Source: JAICMB01 sp963802915 (GTDB lineage: Bacteria > Acidobacteriota > Terriglobia > Bryobacterales > Bryobacteraceae). From it: a stretch of DNA of 64,000 bases. The position numbers and the translations under genes were made by a program. Of this stretch, positions 17,470-25,291 are shown piece by piece (position 1 is the stretch's first letter; each line of letters begins with the position of its first letter). Below the pieces are notes generated by a model. That model saw only the letters and a program-made list of their open reading frames with translations, had not been told where the DNA came from and did no database searches. The stretch is taken from contig CAWDKQ010000015.1 of NCBI GenBank assembly GCA_963802915.1, positions 186,001-250,000 of the forward strand. Reading direction: 5' to 3'.

Positions 17470-17528
17470 GTGTCCTCCTGGTAGTTACCAGACTCTATAA
17501 TAAGAGTTCACGGCAAGGGGAGGAATCT

Positions 17529-17894
17529 ATGTGGAAACTCGTTTGCTGTTTTTTGCTCTCAGCCATCGCGCTGTTTGCGGATGTGACGGGAAAATGGTCG
17601 GGAACAGGCAAAGCTGCCACAAGTGACGGCGATGCCGAGGTCATGACGGTCAGTCTCGAGCTGAAGCAGACGGGCAACGATGTGTCCGGCACCGCGGGTA
17701 CGGGACAGTCGGATGAACGCTACACGGCCAAGGGCACGCTGGACGGCGACGTTCTCAAGCTCCAGGTCGAAACAGGCGATGCGACCTACTCCGTCACACT
17801 CACGGTCAAGGAAGACACGATGACCGGCGAGGCGACCGCGGATCAGGGCGGAGCGAAGATTAAAGTAAAGCTGAATCTCAAAAGAGAATCGTAA
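17529..17894 (+). CDS. Small secreted hypothetical protein
   Basis: A 121-aa protein (ATG at 17529 with GGGGAGG just upstream) with a signal peptide (1-17, ending LFA). It then has a beta-rich domain: 'DVTGKWSGTGKAATSDGDAE', 'TVSLELKQTGNDVSGTAGTG', 'KGTLDGDVLKLQVE'. This short lipocalin-like strand pattern is common in acidobacterial secreted proteins, often annotated only as hypothetical. No function is inferred. Confidence 0.7.
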   Translation: MWKLVCCFLLSAIALFADVTGKWSGTGKAATSDGDAEVMTVSLELKQTGNDVSGTAGTGQSDERYTAKGTLDGDVLKLQVETGDATYSVTLTVKEDTMTGEATADQGGAKIKVKLNLKRES

Positions 17895-18197
17895 GTTACA
17901 GTTCGTCCGGGGAAGTGTACCGGAAGTACTATCGGATTCGGTAGGGTTCTCTGCTATGATGGCCCCAGGAGCGTTTCTGCTAAGTTTGTGACTGGTCTCC
18001 TATAATTGATCCAACAGTCAATCGTCAAGGGGTCCGACTCGATTATGTGCTGGTGTGCAAGCTCCGGCGGCCCGGCCGCTATTGGAGAAGCCTGAAGGCG
18101 CTCGGGGGGCTCCGCCCCTGTTAAGTTCGGGGTCAATGACGGGGTCCGGCACGGCGCGTGTGGTGCGCTCCTTTTCTCCTTCATCCCCACCGCACTG
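17895..18197. other. 303-bp leader upstream of ymdB; possible structured RNA
   Basis: A TATAAT hexamer occurs at 18001-18006, though with only a weak -35. It is followed by about 190 nt of GC-rich sequence with self-complementary segments (GGCGGCCCGGCCGC around 18065-18082; GGGGGGCTCCGCCCC around 18104-18119) and the tract GGAGAAGCCTGAAGGCGC. This may be an untranslated leader or small RNA. I cannot match it to a known class with confidence. Confidence 0.3.
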
Positions 18198-18977
18198 ATG
18201 AATATCCTTTTCATAGGCGATATATTTGCCTCTCCGGGCCGCAATATTGTTGCGCACCATCTACAGCGGATCATTTCGGAAGAAAAAATCGACCTTGCGA
18301 TCGCCAATGCCGAGAACTCGGCCGGTGGGTTTGGCATCACGCCCCTGATCGCACAGGAGCTTTTCTCGATGGGCCTGGAAGCGCTCACTTCGGGGAATCA
18401 TATCTGGGACAAGAAGGAAATTTTCGATTACCTTCCGCGCGAGCCGAGGCTCCTGCGGCCGGGCAATTATAATTCCGACCTGCCCGGTCAAGGCTACATT
18501 GTGGTGAAGGCCAGGAACGGCGTGAAGGCCGCGATCGTCAACCTGCAAGGCCGCGTCCACATGCCGTCCATCGATTGCCCGTTCCGCAAAGCCGATGAGA
18601 TTCTAGAATCGCTGCCGCGCGACGTGAAGGTTCGTTTTGTCGATTTTCACACGGAATTAACAAGTGAAAAGATGGCCATGGGCTGGTATTTGAATGGCCG
18701 TGTCTCAGCGGTTGTCGGCACGCACACGCATATTCCGACGGCCGATGAGCGCATCCTTTCCGGAGGAACGGCATATCAGACCGATGTCGGCATGACGGGA
18801 CCGTACGATTCCGTGATTGGATCCGAAAAAAGCCTCGTTTTACGCCGTTTTCTTACGTCCTTGCCCATCCGTTTGGATGCGGCCAAGGGAGGCGTGGAAC
18901 TGCATGCACTGATCGTCACCGTGGACGCCGAAACGGGCCGGGCGCAGCGCGTGCGGCGTTATGAAATCATCGGATAG
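18198..18977 (+). CDS. ymdB: YmdB family metallophosphoesterase (TIGR00282)
   Basis: A 259-aa protein with all metal-binding signatures of the family: 'NILFIGDIFASPGRNIVAHH', 'AENSAGGFGITP', 'TSGNHIWDKKEIFDYL', 'VDFHTELTSEKMAMGWYLNG', 'VVGTHTHIPTADERIL'. Characterised members hydrolyse 2',3'-cyclic nucleotides (and cyclic-nucleotide-related substrates) and influence biofilm and motility decisions. The usual neighbour rny (RNase Y) is absent here. Confidence 0.88.
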   Translation: MNILFIGDIFASPGRNIVAHHLQRIISEEKIDLAIANAENSAGGFGITPLIAQELFSMGLEALTSGNHIWDKKEIFDYLPREPRLLRPGNYNSDLPGQGYIVVKARNGVKAAIVNLQGRVHMPSIDCPFRKADEILESLPRDVKVRFVDFHTELTSEKMAMGWYLNGRVSAVVGTHTHIPTADERILSGGTAYQTDVGMTGPYDSVIGSEKSLVLRRFLTSLPIRLDAAKGGVELHALIVTVDAETGRAQRVRRYEIIG

Positions 18978-19449
18978 TATTCCCTAAAAAGCAGCACCCG
19001 CCGGGCGGCTCTTCATAGCCACCAGCCGGCGGGCATCGAGGTGAAATGTACGCTTCGGTTGAAGCCAGTATTTCCTTTACCCCAGCTACTGCTGACTCAG
19101 ATCCTGACGCAACTTCAAATCTAGAAGAATAGCTCTTGCGTACTGGTCGGTCTAAATCGATCGATATGATCTCAGGGGCGTAGTCGTAGTCCTGGAACCG
19201 GCTAGTCCTTCGGATACCTTCTCACGCCTGTGAGATAGCGTTAAAACACTCATTATGTTACGCAGCTTGACCCTCTCTTATTCCGGACAAACTTATACGT
19301 TCGCCGGCGTGCTGGATCGTGTATTGAAGGGCAGGATTTCGTGTGACTGCATGAAGTCGTCCTTGATTCGCGAATTTTGCGATCCGAATTTTCCGGCTTT
19401 AAAGTGCGGAAACAAGATTGTACTTGTCTCGCTTACCGACGTGACGCCC
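18978..19449. other. 472-bp intergenic region
   Basis: The first 60 bp contain the stem-loop listed separately. The remainder, about 19040-19449, shows no convincing gene. A 79-codon plus-strand frame (19255-19494) overlaps the 3' end of the convergent protease gene and has no ribosome-binding site. Confidence 0.5.
18997..19033 (+). terminator. Stem-loop downstream of ymdB
   Basis: CCCGCCGG (18997-19004) pairs perfectly with CCGGCGGG (19026-19033). An inner GGCT/AGCC stem (19007-19010 with 19017-19020) closes the loop. It begins 20 nt after the ymdB stop. No strong T-run follows, so the termination mode is uncertain. Confidence 0.45.
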
Positions 19450-20442
19450 TCATTTAATCGCGTGCGGCAAGGGGATCAGGCTGAACAGCGATAACGCGAT
19501 AATCAGGCCCGAAAACTGGATCATGCCGGTCCAATCCTGAGTCTCGTCGTCGCGCTTCGTAAACGCGCGATAAGCCAACAGCGCCGCGATGAGAATCAAG
19601 AACCCGTCTTTTACCAGGAACCACATTCCCACCGTCAGCACCGCTAGGAATCCGACCTGCATGCGGCTTAAAGATCGTATGCCGCGGCTTCCATCCAATT
19701 GCCAGACCGGAATGAGATTAAACAGATTCAGCCACGCGCCCACGCGGGCCACCGCCGCAAATAATGCGTTTCCCGTCAGAGCGTAGATTGCCAGCGATGC
19801 CAGGCAAGCGCCAAGTCCCCAGATCGGCCCCGCGAGCCCGACCCGTGCATCTTCAATCGGATTTGCCGGATTCTGTTTCAGCCGGACCAGAGCGCCAAAA
19901 CCTGGGATAAACATAGGAGCGGTCGCCGCGATTCCGTACTGCGCGAGCGCATACACGTGGCCCATTTCGTGAATGTAAATGGATAGGAGAAAACCCAGTG
20001 CAAATTGCCATCCCCACAGCGCCCAATACACCGAGAGTGACACGAAAAAGGACAGCAGCGTCCCCAATTTACTGAATCCCAGCAGCAGGAATTTGGCTTT
20101 GCCTAAAAGCGCCATCGCGACGCCTACCGGTCCGAGTGTCGACGCTTTCTTCCACCAGGGCTGCGCGCCCGGCTGCTTTCCCGATCCGACGCTCTCGCTC
20201 AAAACGCGGATCTTTTCCTCCGCTCCGGCGCGTTGCCGGCTGCCCATCGGAAGGAGCATCGCCGCTTCCCGCCAGGCGGCAAGAGCGCCGCTGAGATCGC
20301 CGGTCTTTTCTGCCATCGACGCGGCCGCGGCCAGTTCCGTAAGCCGGTTCGCGTGAACCAACCTTCCGCATGATGGACAACTCAGGAGCCCCGGCGCCAT
20401 CTCGGTGGAGCATTCGGAGCAAAGCACGCGCGGCGATGTCAT
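19450..20442 (-). CDS. Site-2-protease-like M50 family membrane metalloprotease
   Basis: A 330-aa protein. The N-terminal zinc ribbon (CSEC...CPSC, residues 8-25) is followed by a helical tetratricopeptide-like segment (30-85). The membrane domain has the HExxH zinc site in 'SIYIHEMGHVYALAQYG' and the third-ligand motif 'FNLIPVWQLDGSRGIRSL'. These are the hallmarks of intramembrane-cleaving or membrane-embedded M50 proteases. The start overlaps the upstream gene's stop by 4 nt (ATGA), so the two zinc-ribbon membrane proteins are coupled. Confidence 0.85.
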   Translation of the reverse strand: MTSPRVLCSECSTEMAPGLLSCPSCGRLVHANRLTELAAAASMAEKTGDLSGALAAWREAAMLLPMGSRQRAGAEEKIRVLSESVGSGKQPGAQPWWKKASTLGPVGVAMALLGKAKFLLLGFSKLGTLLSFFVSLSVYWALWGWQFALGFLLSIYIHEMGHVYALAQYGIAATAPMFIPGFGALVRLKQNPANPIEDARVGLAGPIWGLGACLASLAIYALTGNALFAAVARVGAWLNLFNLIPVWQLDGSRGIRSLSRMQVGFLAVLTVGMWFLVKDGFLILIAALLAYRAFTKRDDETQDWTGMIQFSGLIIALSLFSLIPLPHAIK

Positions 20443-21107
20443 GTTGTGCCTGCCGAACGAACCGTATTTACGTTGAACGGACCGCTAAACTCGACTTTAA
20501 CCCCGCGCGTAAACTTCCAGGCTTCAAACAAGCCGATTCCGATGATGAGAAGTCCCAAAATTCCCCGTGGAAGCGCCAGAAACGGCAAGGCCAGGGCGAG
20601 CCCGAATGCGTAAGCGTATTGAACGGACCCAAGGGCGTGGCCCAATTTTGTGGCGTGTTCGTTGAAAATTGTCAAAATCGCCGGAAGATGTGACGAAGCG
20701 ATGGAGGCATAAGTGAGCAGCACAGCCATGATCTGATAACGTCGCCCGCCGAGCCCGCCGGACCCCTTACGAATCGCCTTGCCTACCAACCATCCCACAA
20801 CCAGCGCAATCAAACCGATCTGAGCTCCAGTTACCTCGGCCACTCCCCAGAAAATCAGGAATCCAGCGACAGCGGTGCCCAGCCCATAGCCAAATGCGAG
20901 AGGCATACTCCCGGACGCGCGCAACTGGCCTAACGATTGTTCGATTCTCTGCCGGCAAATGCCGCAAAATATCTTGCTTCTGAATTCGTAATATTCGGGA
21001 GTGGCAGGTCCGCCGCATTGCGAACAGGCAAGTCCGGCAGCGGGTGAAGTGAACTCGGCGCGCTCGAATTGTAAGTCGCCGGGTGCGGGGGAATCGGGTG
21101 CGGACAT
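20439..21107 (-). CDS. Zinc-ribbon membrane protein of unknown function
   Basis: A 222-aa protein. The N-terminal part has CSQC...CGIC (residues about 28-51), a zinc-binding B-box/ribbon-like knuckle. It is followed by four or five hydrophobic segments ('GLGTAVAGFLIFWGVAE', 'IGLIALVVGWLVGKAI', 'YQIMAVLLTYASIASSHLPA', 'ILGLLIIGIGLFEAWKFTRG'). No catalytic residues are visible. Coupling to the M50 protease suggests a partner or substrate-presenting role (inference). Confidence 0.65.
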   Translation of the reverse strand: MSAPDSPAPGDLQFERAEFTSPAAGLACSQCGGPATPEYYEFRSKIFCGICRQRIEQSLGQLRASGSMPLAFGYGLGTAVAGFLIFWGVAEVTGAQIGLIALVVGWLVGKAIRKGSGGLGGRRYQIMAVLLTYASIASSHLPAILTIFNEHATKLGHALGSVQYAYAFGLALALPFLALPRGILGLLIIGIGLFEAWKFTRGVKVEFSGPFNVNTVRSAGTT

Positions 21108-21148
21108 AAATACTCTGAGCTGTCTTAACTATATCTCGACAGTTCAAT

Positions 21149-22300
21149 TCAACCGCAGTAGTCGATCGCCGCGTCTGCCAAGATCTCCGCCAGCTTGACC
21201 ACCGATTCCACGTCCACCCACTCGACATCGGCATGCGCCCCGGCGCCCGCCGCTCCGCACACCACTGTTTCCACTCCGGCCTCCTGGAGCAGAGCGGAAT
21301 CCATCCAAGGCGTGTCGCCGATGTGAGCGGCCGCCGTTCCACGAACCTTCGCCACGGCGCGATCCAAAGCCTTGACGATCGGCGCTTCCGGCGATACTTC
21401 AAATGGCTGGCGTACGAAGAACGGGCGCACGGTCGCGTGGAAATCCCGATCGTCGACCGATAATGTCTCCACAATCTGCTGAATCTCGCCAACAGCTTGC
21501 TCGGCCGTTTCGCCCGGAACAGTCCGTCGTTCGATCTGAACCTTTGAAGACGCCGCATAGGTGCTAAGACCGGTGCCGCCGCTCAGTATCGCCGCGTGCA
21601 ACGAAGGAGGCCCCACCAGCGGATGCGGGTTGCGCGACCGCAGATCCCGTTCCAGCAGGCTCAAACGAGCCAGGAACTGCCCCATCTTCATGTTTGCGTC
21701 GATCCCGAGCTCGAACTTGCTTCCATGCGCCGCGCGTCCCGTGACTTCGACTTCAATCCACAAATAGCCCTTATGCGCCAGGCAAATTTCGAGCGCCGTG
21801 GGCTCCGTCACGATGGCGCCGTCAACTTTAAGATGCCGGATCAGGTCTCGCGTTCCCAGGCTGCCGTACTCCTCGTCGGCGACGGCGGCTACGACGACGT
21901 CCCCGCGCAACTGGATGCCGCAATCGGCCAGCGCTTTCGCCGCCGCCATGCAGGCAGCCAGGCTCCCCTTCATGTCATAAGAGCCCCGCCCGTACAGTTT
22001 CCCGTCTCGAATCTCACCCGAGAACGGCTCCGCCATGCCCGCGACATCCACAGTGTCGCAATGGGCATTCAACATGAGACTTCGGCCGCCTCCGGTCCCA
22101 GCAACGCTTCCCACGACGCTGGTGCGCCCCGGTTCGGGCTCGAACACTTCCACGCTCAATCCCGCGCCGCGCATCGATTCGGCGATGAATTCGCCGATCT
22201 CGCGTTCGCCCGGCGCGCCCGGAACCAAAGTTGGATTGATCGAATTGATCCGCACCAGACGGGTCAGAGTCTCAAGGACGTATTCCCGATCGATCCGCAT
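21149..22300 (-). CDS. M20 family peptidase/deacylase (ArgE/DapE-like)
   Basis: A 383-aa protein with metal-ligand motifs in order: 'MLNAHCDTVDVAG', 'LYGRGSYDMKGSLAACMAAA', 'VAAVADEEYGSLGTRDLI', 'GAIVTEPTALEICLAHKG', 'GAGAHADVEWVDVESVVKL'. It is a di-zinc hydrolase of the acetylornithine deacetylase / succinyl-diaminopimelate desuccinylase group; the exact substrate cannot be told from sequence. Its ATG overlaps the cdsA stop by one base, placing it in the uppS-cdsA operon. Confidence 0.85.
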   Translation of the reverse strand: MRIDREYVLETLTRLVRINSINPTLVPGAPGEREIGEFIAESMRGAGLSVEVFEPEPGRTSVVGSVAGTGGGRSLMLNAHCDTVDVAGMAEPFSGEIRDGKLYGRGSYDMKGSLAACMAAAKALADCGIQLRGDVVVAAVADEEYGSLGTRDLIRHLKVDGAIVTEPTALEICLAHKGYLWIEVEVTGRAAHGSKFELGIDANMKMGQFLARLSLLERDLRSRNPHPLVGPPSLHAAILSGGTGLSTYAASSKVQIERRTVPGETAEQAVGEIQQIVETLSVDDRDFHATVRPFFVRQPFEVSPEAPIVKALDRAVAKVRGTAAAHIGDTPWMDSALLQEAGVETVVCGAAGAGAHADVEWVDVESVVKLAEILADAAIDYCG

Positions 22301-23088
22301 CAGTGACCCAGAATCTGCGATTGCAGGCTTGCCAGAAAATAAATCACCGGTAATGCGAAAAGGCTGCTATCGATGCGATCCAGCCATCCCCCGTGGCCCG
22401 GCAGCATGGTGCCGCTATCCTTCACTCCCGCGCCGCGCTTGATCGCCGATTCGCACAAATCGCCGATCTGCCCCGCCATGTTCCCGACGGCCGCGATCCC
22501 CAGAGCCCACGGCAGCGGAACATCTTTGATCAGAAACGAAAAGTAAACCGCGGCGTAGATCAGGCTCATAATCGTGGACGCCGCCGCCCCCTCCCAGCTC
22601 TTCGCCGGGCTCACGCGCGGCGCCAGCTTGTGCTTTCCCCACGACCGTCCGACATAGAACGCAGCAATATCGCCGACCCAATTCACGGACAATGCGAAGA
22701 GAAGCCAAAAAGCGCCGTGTCCCAGTTGGCGCAAGCTGATGGTCATGCGCATGCATCCGAATGTGTACACGATTCCCAACAGCAGCGATCCGGCATAAGG
22801 CAAAGTATGCGACAGATCCCGCGTGGTCATCGCTAGGCCGAGAGCCAGCAGTGCGATGAAAACGACAAACACAAAATCCAAACGAGGCAGGAACAAGACC
22901 AGCAGCCCCGCCGCATAGCCGAACACGCCGGGCGCGCGCACGTTGTAATGCGACATTAACCGCGCATACTCGCGAAAGCTGAGCATCGCCACCGCGGTCA
23001 CCGCGGCCAGAAACAGTAGGGACGGCGACCAGAGAACGATGTAGATAAAAAACGGAATTAAGATGAGGCCAGTGACGACCCGTTTCAT
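22300..23088 (-). CDS. cdsA: Phosphatidate cytidylyltransferase
   Basis: A 262-aa integral membrane enzyme that makes CDP-diacylglycerol for phospholipid synthesis. It has about eight hydrophobic segments and the C-terminal CDP-alcohol signature around 'SPAKSWEGAAASTIMSL', 'GIAAVGNMAGQIGDLCESAI', 'KRGAGVKDSGTMLPGHGGWL', 'DRIDSSLFALPVIYF'. The start MKRVVTGLILIPFF (23088) is preferred because its ATG overlaps the uppS stop (ATGA). The uppS-cdsA order is conserved in many bacteria. Confidence 0.92.
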   Translation of the reverse strand: MKRVVTGLILIPFFIYIVLWSPSLLFLAAVTAVAMLSFREYARLMSHYNVRAPGVFGYAAGLLVLFLPRLDFVFVVFIALLALGLAMTTRDLSHTLPYAGSLLLGIVYTFGCMRMTISLRQLGHGAFWLLFALSVNWVGDIAAFYVGRSWGKHKLAPRVSPAKSWEGAAASTIMSLIYAAVYFSFLIKDVPLPWALGIAAVGNMAGQIGDLCESAIKRGAGVKDSGTMLPGHGGWLDRIDSSLFALPVIYFLASLQSQILGH

Positions 23089-23945
23089 CGACTGGGAACG
23101 ACGACTGCCGGCTCCCACCCTGGCTCTTCAACGGTCGGCAATTCAAACGAGTCCGGACGCTCAATCGAGGTCGGGCTGAGGCCGCCGAACCGGCGGTCGC
23201 GCTTTTGATAATCGAGGATCGCTGTGAGCAAATCGGTGCGCTGAAAATCGGGCCACAGCGTTTCGGTGATGTAAATCTCGGAGTATGCGATCTGCCACAA
23301 AAGGAAATTGCTGATGCGCATCTCGCCAGAGGTGCGGATCAAAAGATCCGGCTCCGGCATGCCGGCCGTATACAACCGCGACGCAATCTTTTCCTCGTCG
23401 ATGCGCAGATCGTTCAGTCGTCCTTCCAGCCGCGCATCTTCGATAATCGCGTTCACCGCGTCCACCAATTCCGCGCGCCCGCTGTAATTGATAGCGACAT
23501 TCAGCCTCATCCCAGTGTTTCGAGACGTGCTGGCGACCGCCGCTTCCAGTTCCGCGCGCACCGGCCCCGGTAAACCGTCGATACGGCCGATACAAGTGAA
23601 CTGAATGTTGTTGCGGATTATTTCGGGCAACTCCTTGCGGAGATAGATCCGCAGCAGTCGCCAAAGCATGTCGACTTCGGCGCGAGGCCGCTTCCAGTTC
23701 TCTGTCGAGAACGCGTACAAAGTCAGTGCCTGAAGACCAAGCCGGGCGCAGGTATTCACGGTGTTCCGCACCGGCTCCACTCCTGCGCGATGACCGGCCA
23801 CACGCGGCATGCCGCGGCGCTTCGCCCAGCGTCCGTTCCCGTCCATGATGATTGCGATATGCGCCGGGAGCCGTTCCGGATCGATCGCCTGGGCCAATGT
23901 CCACTCGCGCGAGTCGGCCTTCAGAACGTCAAACAAGTCCTTCAT
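23085..23945 (-). CDS. uppS: Isoprenyl transferase (undecaprenyl diphosphate synthase)
   Basis: A 286-aa cis-prenyltransferase. 'HIAIIMDGNGRWAKRRGMPR' carries the catalytic Asp. Further motifs are 'GHRAGVEPVRNTVN', 'LTLYAFSTENWKRPRAEVDM', 'NVAINYSGRAELVDAVN' and 'EPDLLIRTSGEMRISNFLLW'. It makes the C55 lipid carrier for peptidoglycan. The C-terminus carries about 35 extra residues ('LPTVEEPGWEPAVVVPSR') beyond the usual end. It is first gene of the uppS-cdsA-M20 operon. Confidence 0.93.
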   Translation of the reverse strand: MKDLFDVLKADSREWTLAQAIDPERLPAHIAIIMDGNGRWAKRRGMPRVAGHRAGVEPVRNTVNTCARLGLQALTLYAFSTENWKRPRAEVDMLWRLLRIYLRKELPEIIRNNIQFTCIGRIDGLPGPVRAELEAAVASTSRNTGMRLNVAINYSGRAELVDAVNAIIEDARLEGRLNDLRIDEEKIASRLYTAGMPEPDLLIRTSGEMRISNFLLWQIAYSEIYITETLWPDFQRTDLLTAILDYQKRDRRFGGLSPTSIERPDSFELPTVEEPGWEPAVVVPSR

Positions 23946-23999
23946 CGAGCTAATGTCTTATGGTACACCGGACGGCGTGGTAGAGTTCCTTAAGAAAAC

Positions 24000-24527
24000 A
24001 TGGAAGCAGACGAACTGAAAGAACACGCGGAGCACGCCCGCGAGCCCTTCGAAAAGCGTGTTGCGGCAACCATGGCGATTATCGCCGCGGCCCTCGCCGT
24101 GGTTTCCGTGGCCGGCCACATCGCCACCACGGAAGAGCTGCTCTTGCAACAGAAGGCGTCCGACCAATGGGCCTTCTATCAGGCCAAATCGATGCGCCGC
24201 TATGAGTCCGAAATTGCCCGCGACACGTTTGGCGCGATTAACGGCGGCACGTCCGCAAAACAGGCCCAACAATACCAAACGAACGCCGAGACCTATCGCC
24301 AACAGGCCGACGAGATTTCGAAGGAAGCAAGCGGTCTCGAAAAAGAGAGCCATCTTCGCGGAGCGCAGGCCTTGCGATTCCACATCGGAGAAGTCTTCCT
24401 CGAAATCGCCATCGTCTTCGCGTCGCTCGCGATCCTCGCCAAACGTCCCATCCTATATTGGACTGCCGTAGCCGGAGGCCTGATCGGAATCGGCGTCGCG
24501 CTCACGGAGCTTTTCGTTCATGCCTAA
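24000..24527 (+). CDS. DUF4337 family membrane protein
   Basis: A 175-aa protein: a short acidic N-terminus, a first membrane segment about residues 23-42 ('VAATMAIIAAALAVVSVAGH'), a helical middle ('LLLQQKASDQWAFYQAKSMR', 'YQTNAETYRQQADEISKEA'), and two C-terminal membrane segments (about 128-147 and 150-170). The 'QKASDQWAFYQAKS' phrase is diagnostic of DUF4337. The function is unknown. It is divergent from uppS and overlaps the DUF72 gene by 8 nt. Confidence 0.82.
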   Translation: MEADELKEHAEHAREPFEKRVAATMAIIAAALAVVSVAGHIATTEELLLQQKASDQWAFYQAKSMRRYESEIARDTFGAINGGTSAKQAQQYQTNAETYRQQADEISKEASGLEKESHLRGAQALRFHIGEVFLEIAIVFASLAILAKRPILYWTAVAGGLIGIGVALTELFVHA

Positions 24528-25236
24528 GTTGTTCTGCGGCACGTCGGGCTTCGCCTACGCCACCTGGAAGCCCGATTTCTATCCCGCGAAACTTGCGTCC
24601 AAGAAGTTCCTGGAGCACTACGCGCAGCGTCTCAACGCGGTCGAAATCAACTACACGTTCCGCCGTCTTCCCTCAACCACAACGCTAGAAAGCTGGGTGA
24701 ATGCGACGCCGCCCGGCTTCGTATTTCCGGTGAAGGCGCATATGCGCATCACGCATATCCAGAAACTCAAGCCCAGCGAGTTTACGGATGTGTTTTATCG
24801 CGCCATCGATCCACTGCGGACTGCCGGACGCCTCGGTCCCGTCCTCTTCCAGCTTGCTCCCTCTTTGAAATGCGACACGGCGCTTCTTGCCGATTTCCTG
24901 CCGACATTGCCATCCGACCTGAGATCGGCGTTTGAATTTCGCCACGCCTCCTGGCTGACGGATCCGGTCTATGAACTACTTCGCAAGCACGGGGCGGCCC
25001 TATGTTTGGCTGAATCCGAAAGGCTGGTGGTTCCGGAAGTGATCACGGCCGATTTCGTTTATTCGCGATTGAGAAAGCCCGAGTACACGGCGCAAGATCG
25101 CGAAGAGATCGGAAACCGGGTGGATCAAATCCTCGATTCCGGTAAAGACGCATATGTGTTTTTCAAGCACGAAGAGACTCCCGAAGGAGCGCTCTACGCG
25201 CAAGAGCTTCTGGGACGCAGCCAAAAATCGACATAA
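24520..25236 (+). CDS. DUF72 (YecE-like) family protein
   Basis: A 238-aa TIM-barrel-like DUF72 protein: 'LFCGTSGFAYATWKPDFYPA', 'LNAVEINYTFRRLP', 'FPVKAHMRITHIQKL', 'GPVLFQLAPSLKCD', 'SAFEFRHASWLTDPVYELL' and 'KDAYVFFKHEETPEGALYA'. The family is widespread; no activity is established. It follows DUF4337 with an 8-nt overlap, so they are co-translated. Confidence 0.85.
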   Translation: MPKLFCGTSGFAYATWKPDFYPAKLASKKFLEHYAQRLNAVEINYTFRRLPSTTTLESWVNATPPGFVFPVKAHMRITHIQKLKPSEFTDVFYRAIDPLRTAGRLGPVLFQLAPSLKCDTALLADFLPTLPSDLRSAFEFRHASWLTDPVYELLRKHGAALCLAESERLVVPEVITADFVYSRLRKPEYTAQDREEIGNRVDQILDSGKDAYVFFKHEETPEGALYAQELLGRSQKST

Positions 25237-25254
25237 CGCCGGCGCCGATCATAA

Positions 25255-25279
25255 CCGAGCCGTGACCGCAGGGAGCGGT
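25255..25279 (-). repeat. Dispersed 25-bp stem-loop element, copy 2 (reverse orientation)
   Basis: The reverse complement contains CTCCCTGCGGTCACGGCTCG, matching the copies at 14.5, 62.3 and 62.6 kb at all but a few positions. It lies between the convergent DUF72 and ADOP stops. Confidence 0.6.
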
Positions 25280-25291
25280 TTTCGAACCGCA

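Noticed and set aside
19255..19494. 79-codon plus-strand ORF
   Set aside because: No ribosome-binding site, no family resemblance, and it overlaps the 3' end of the protease gene.
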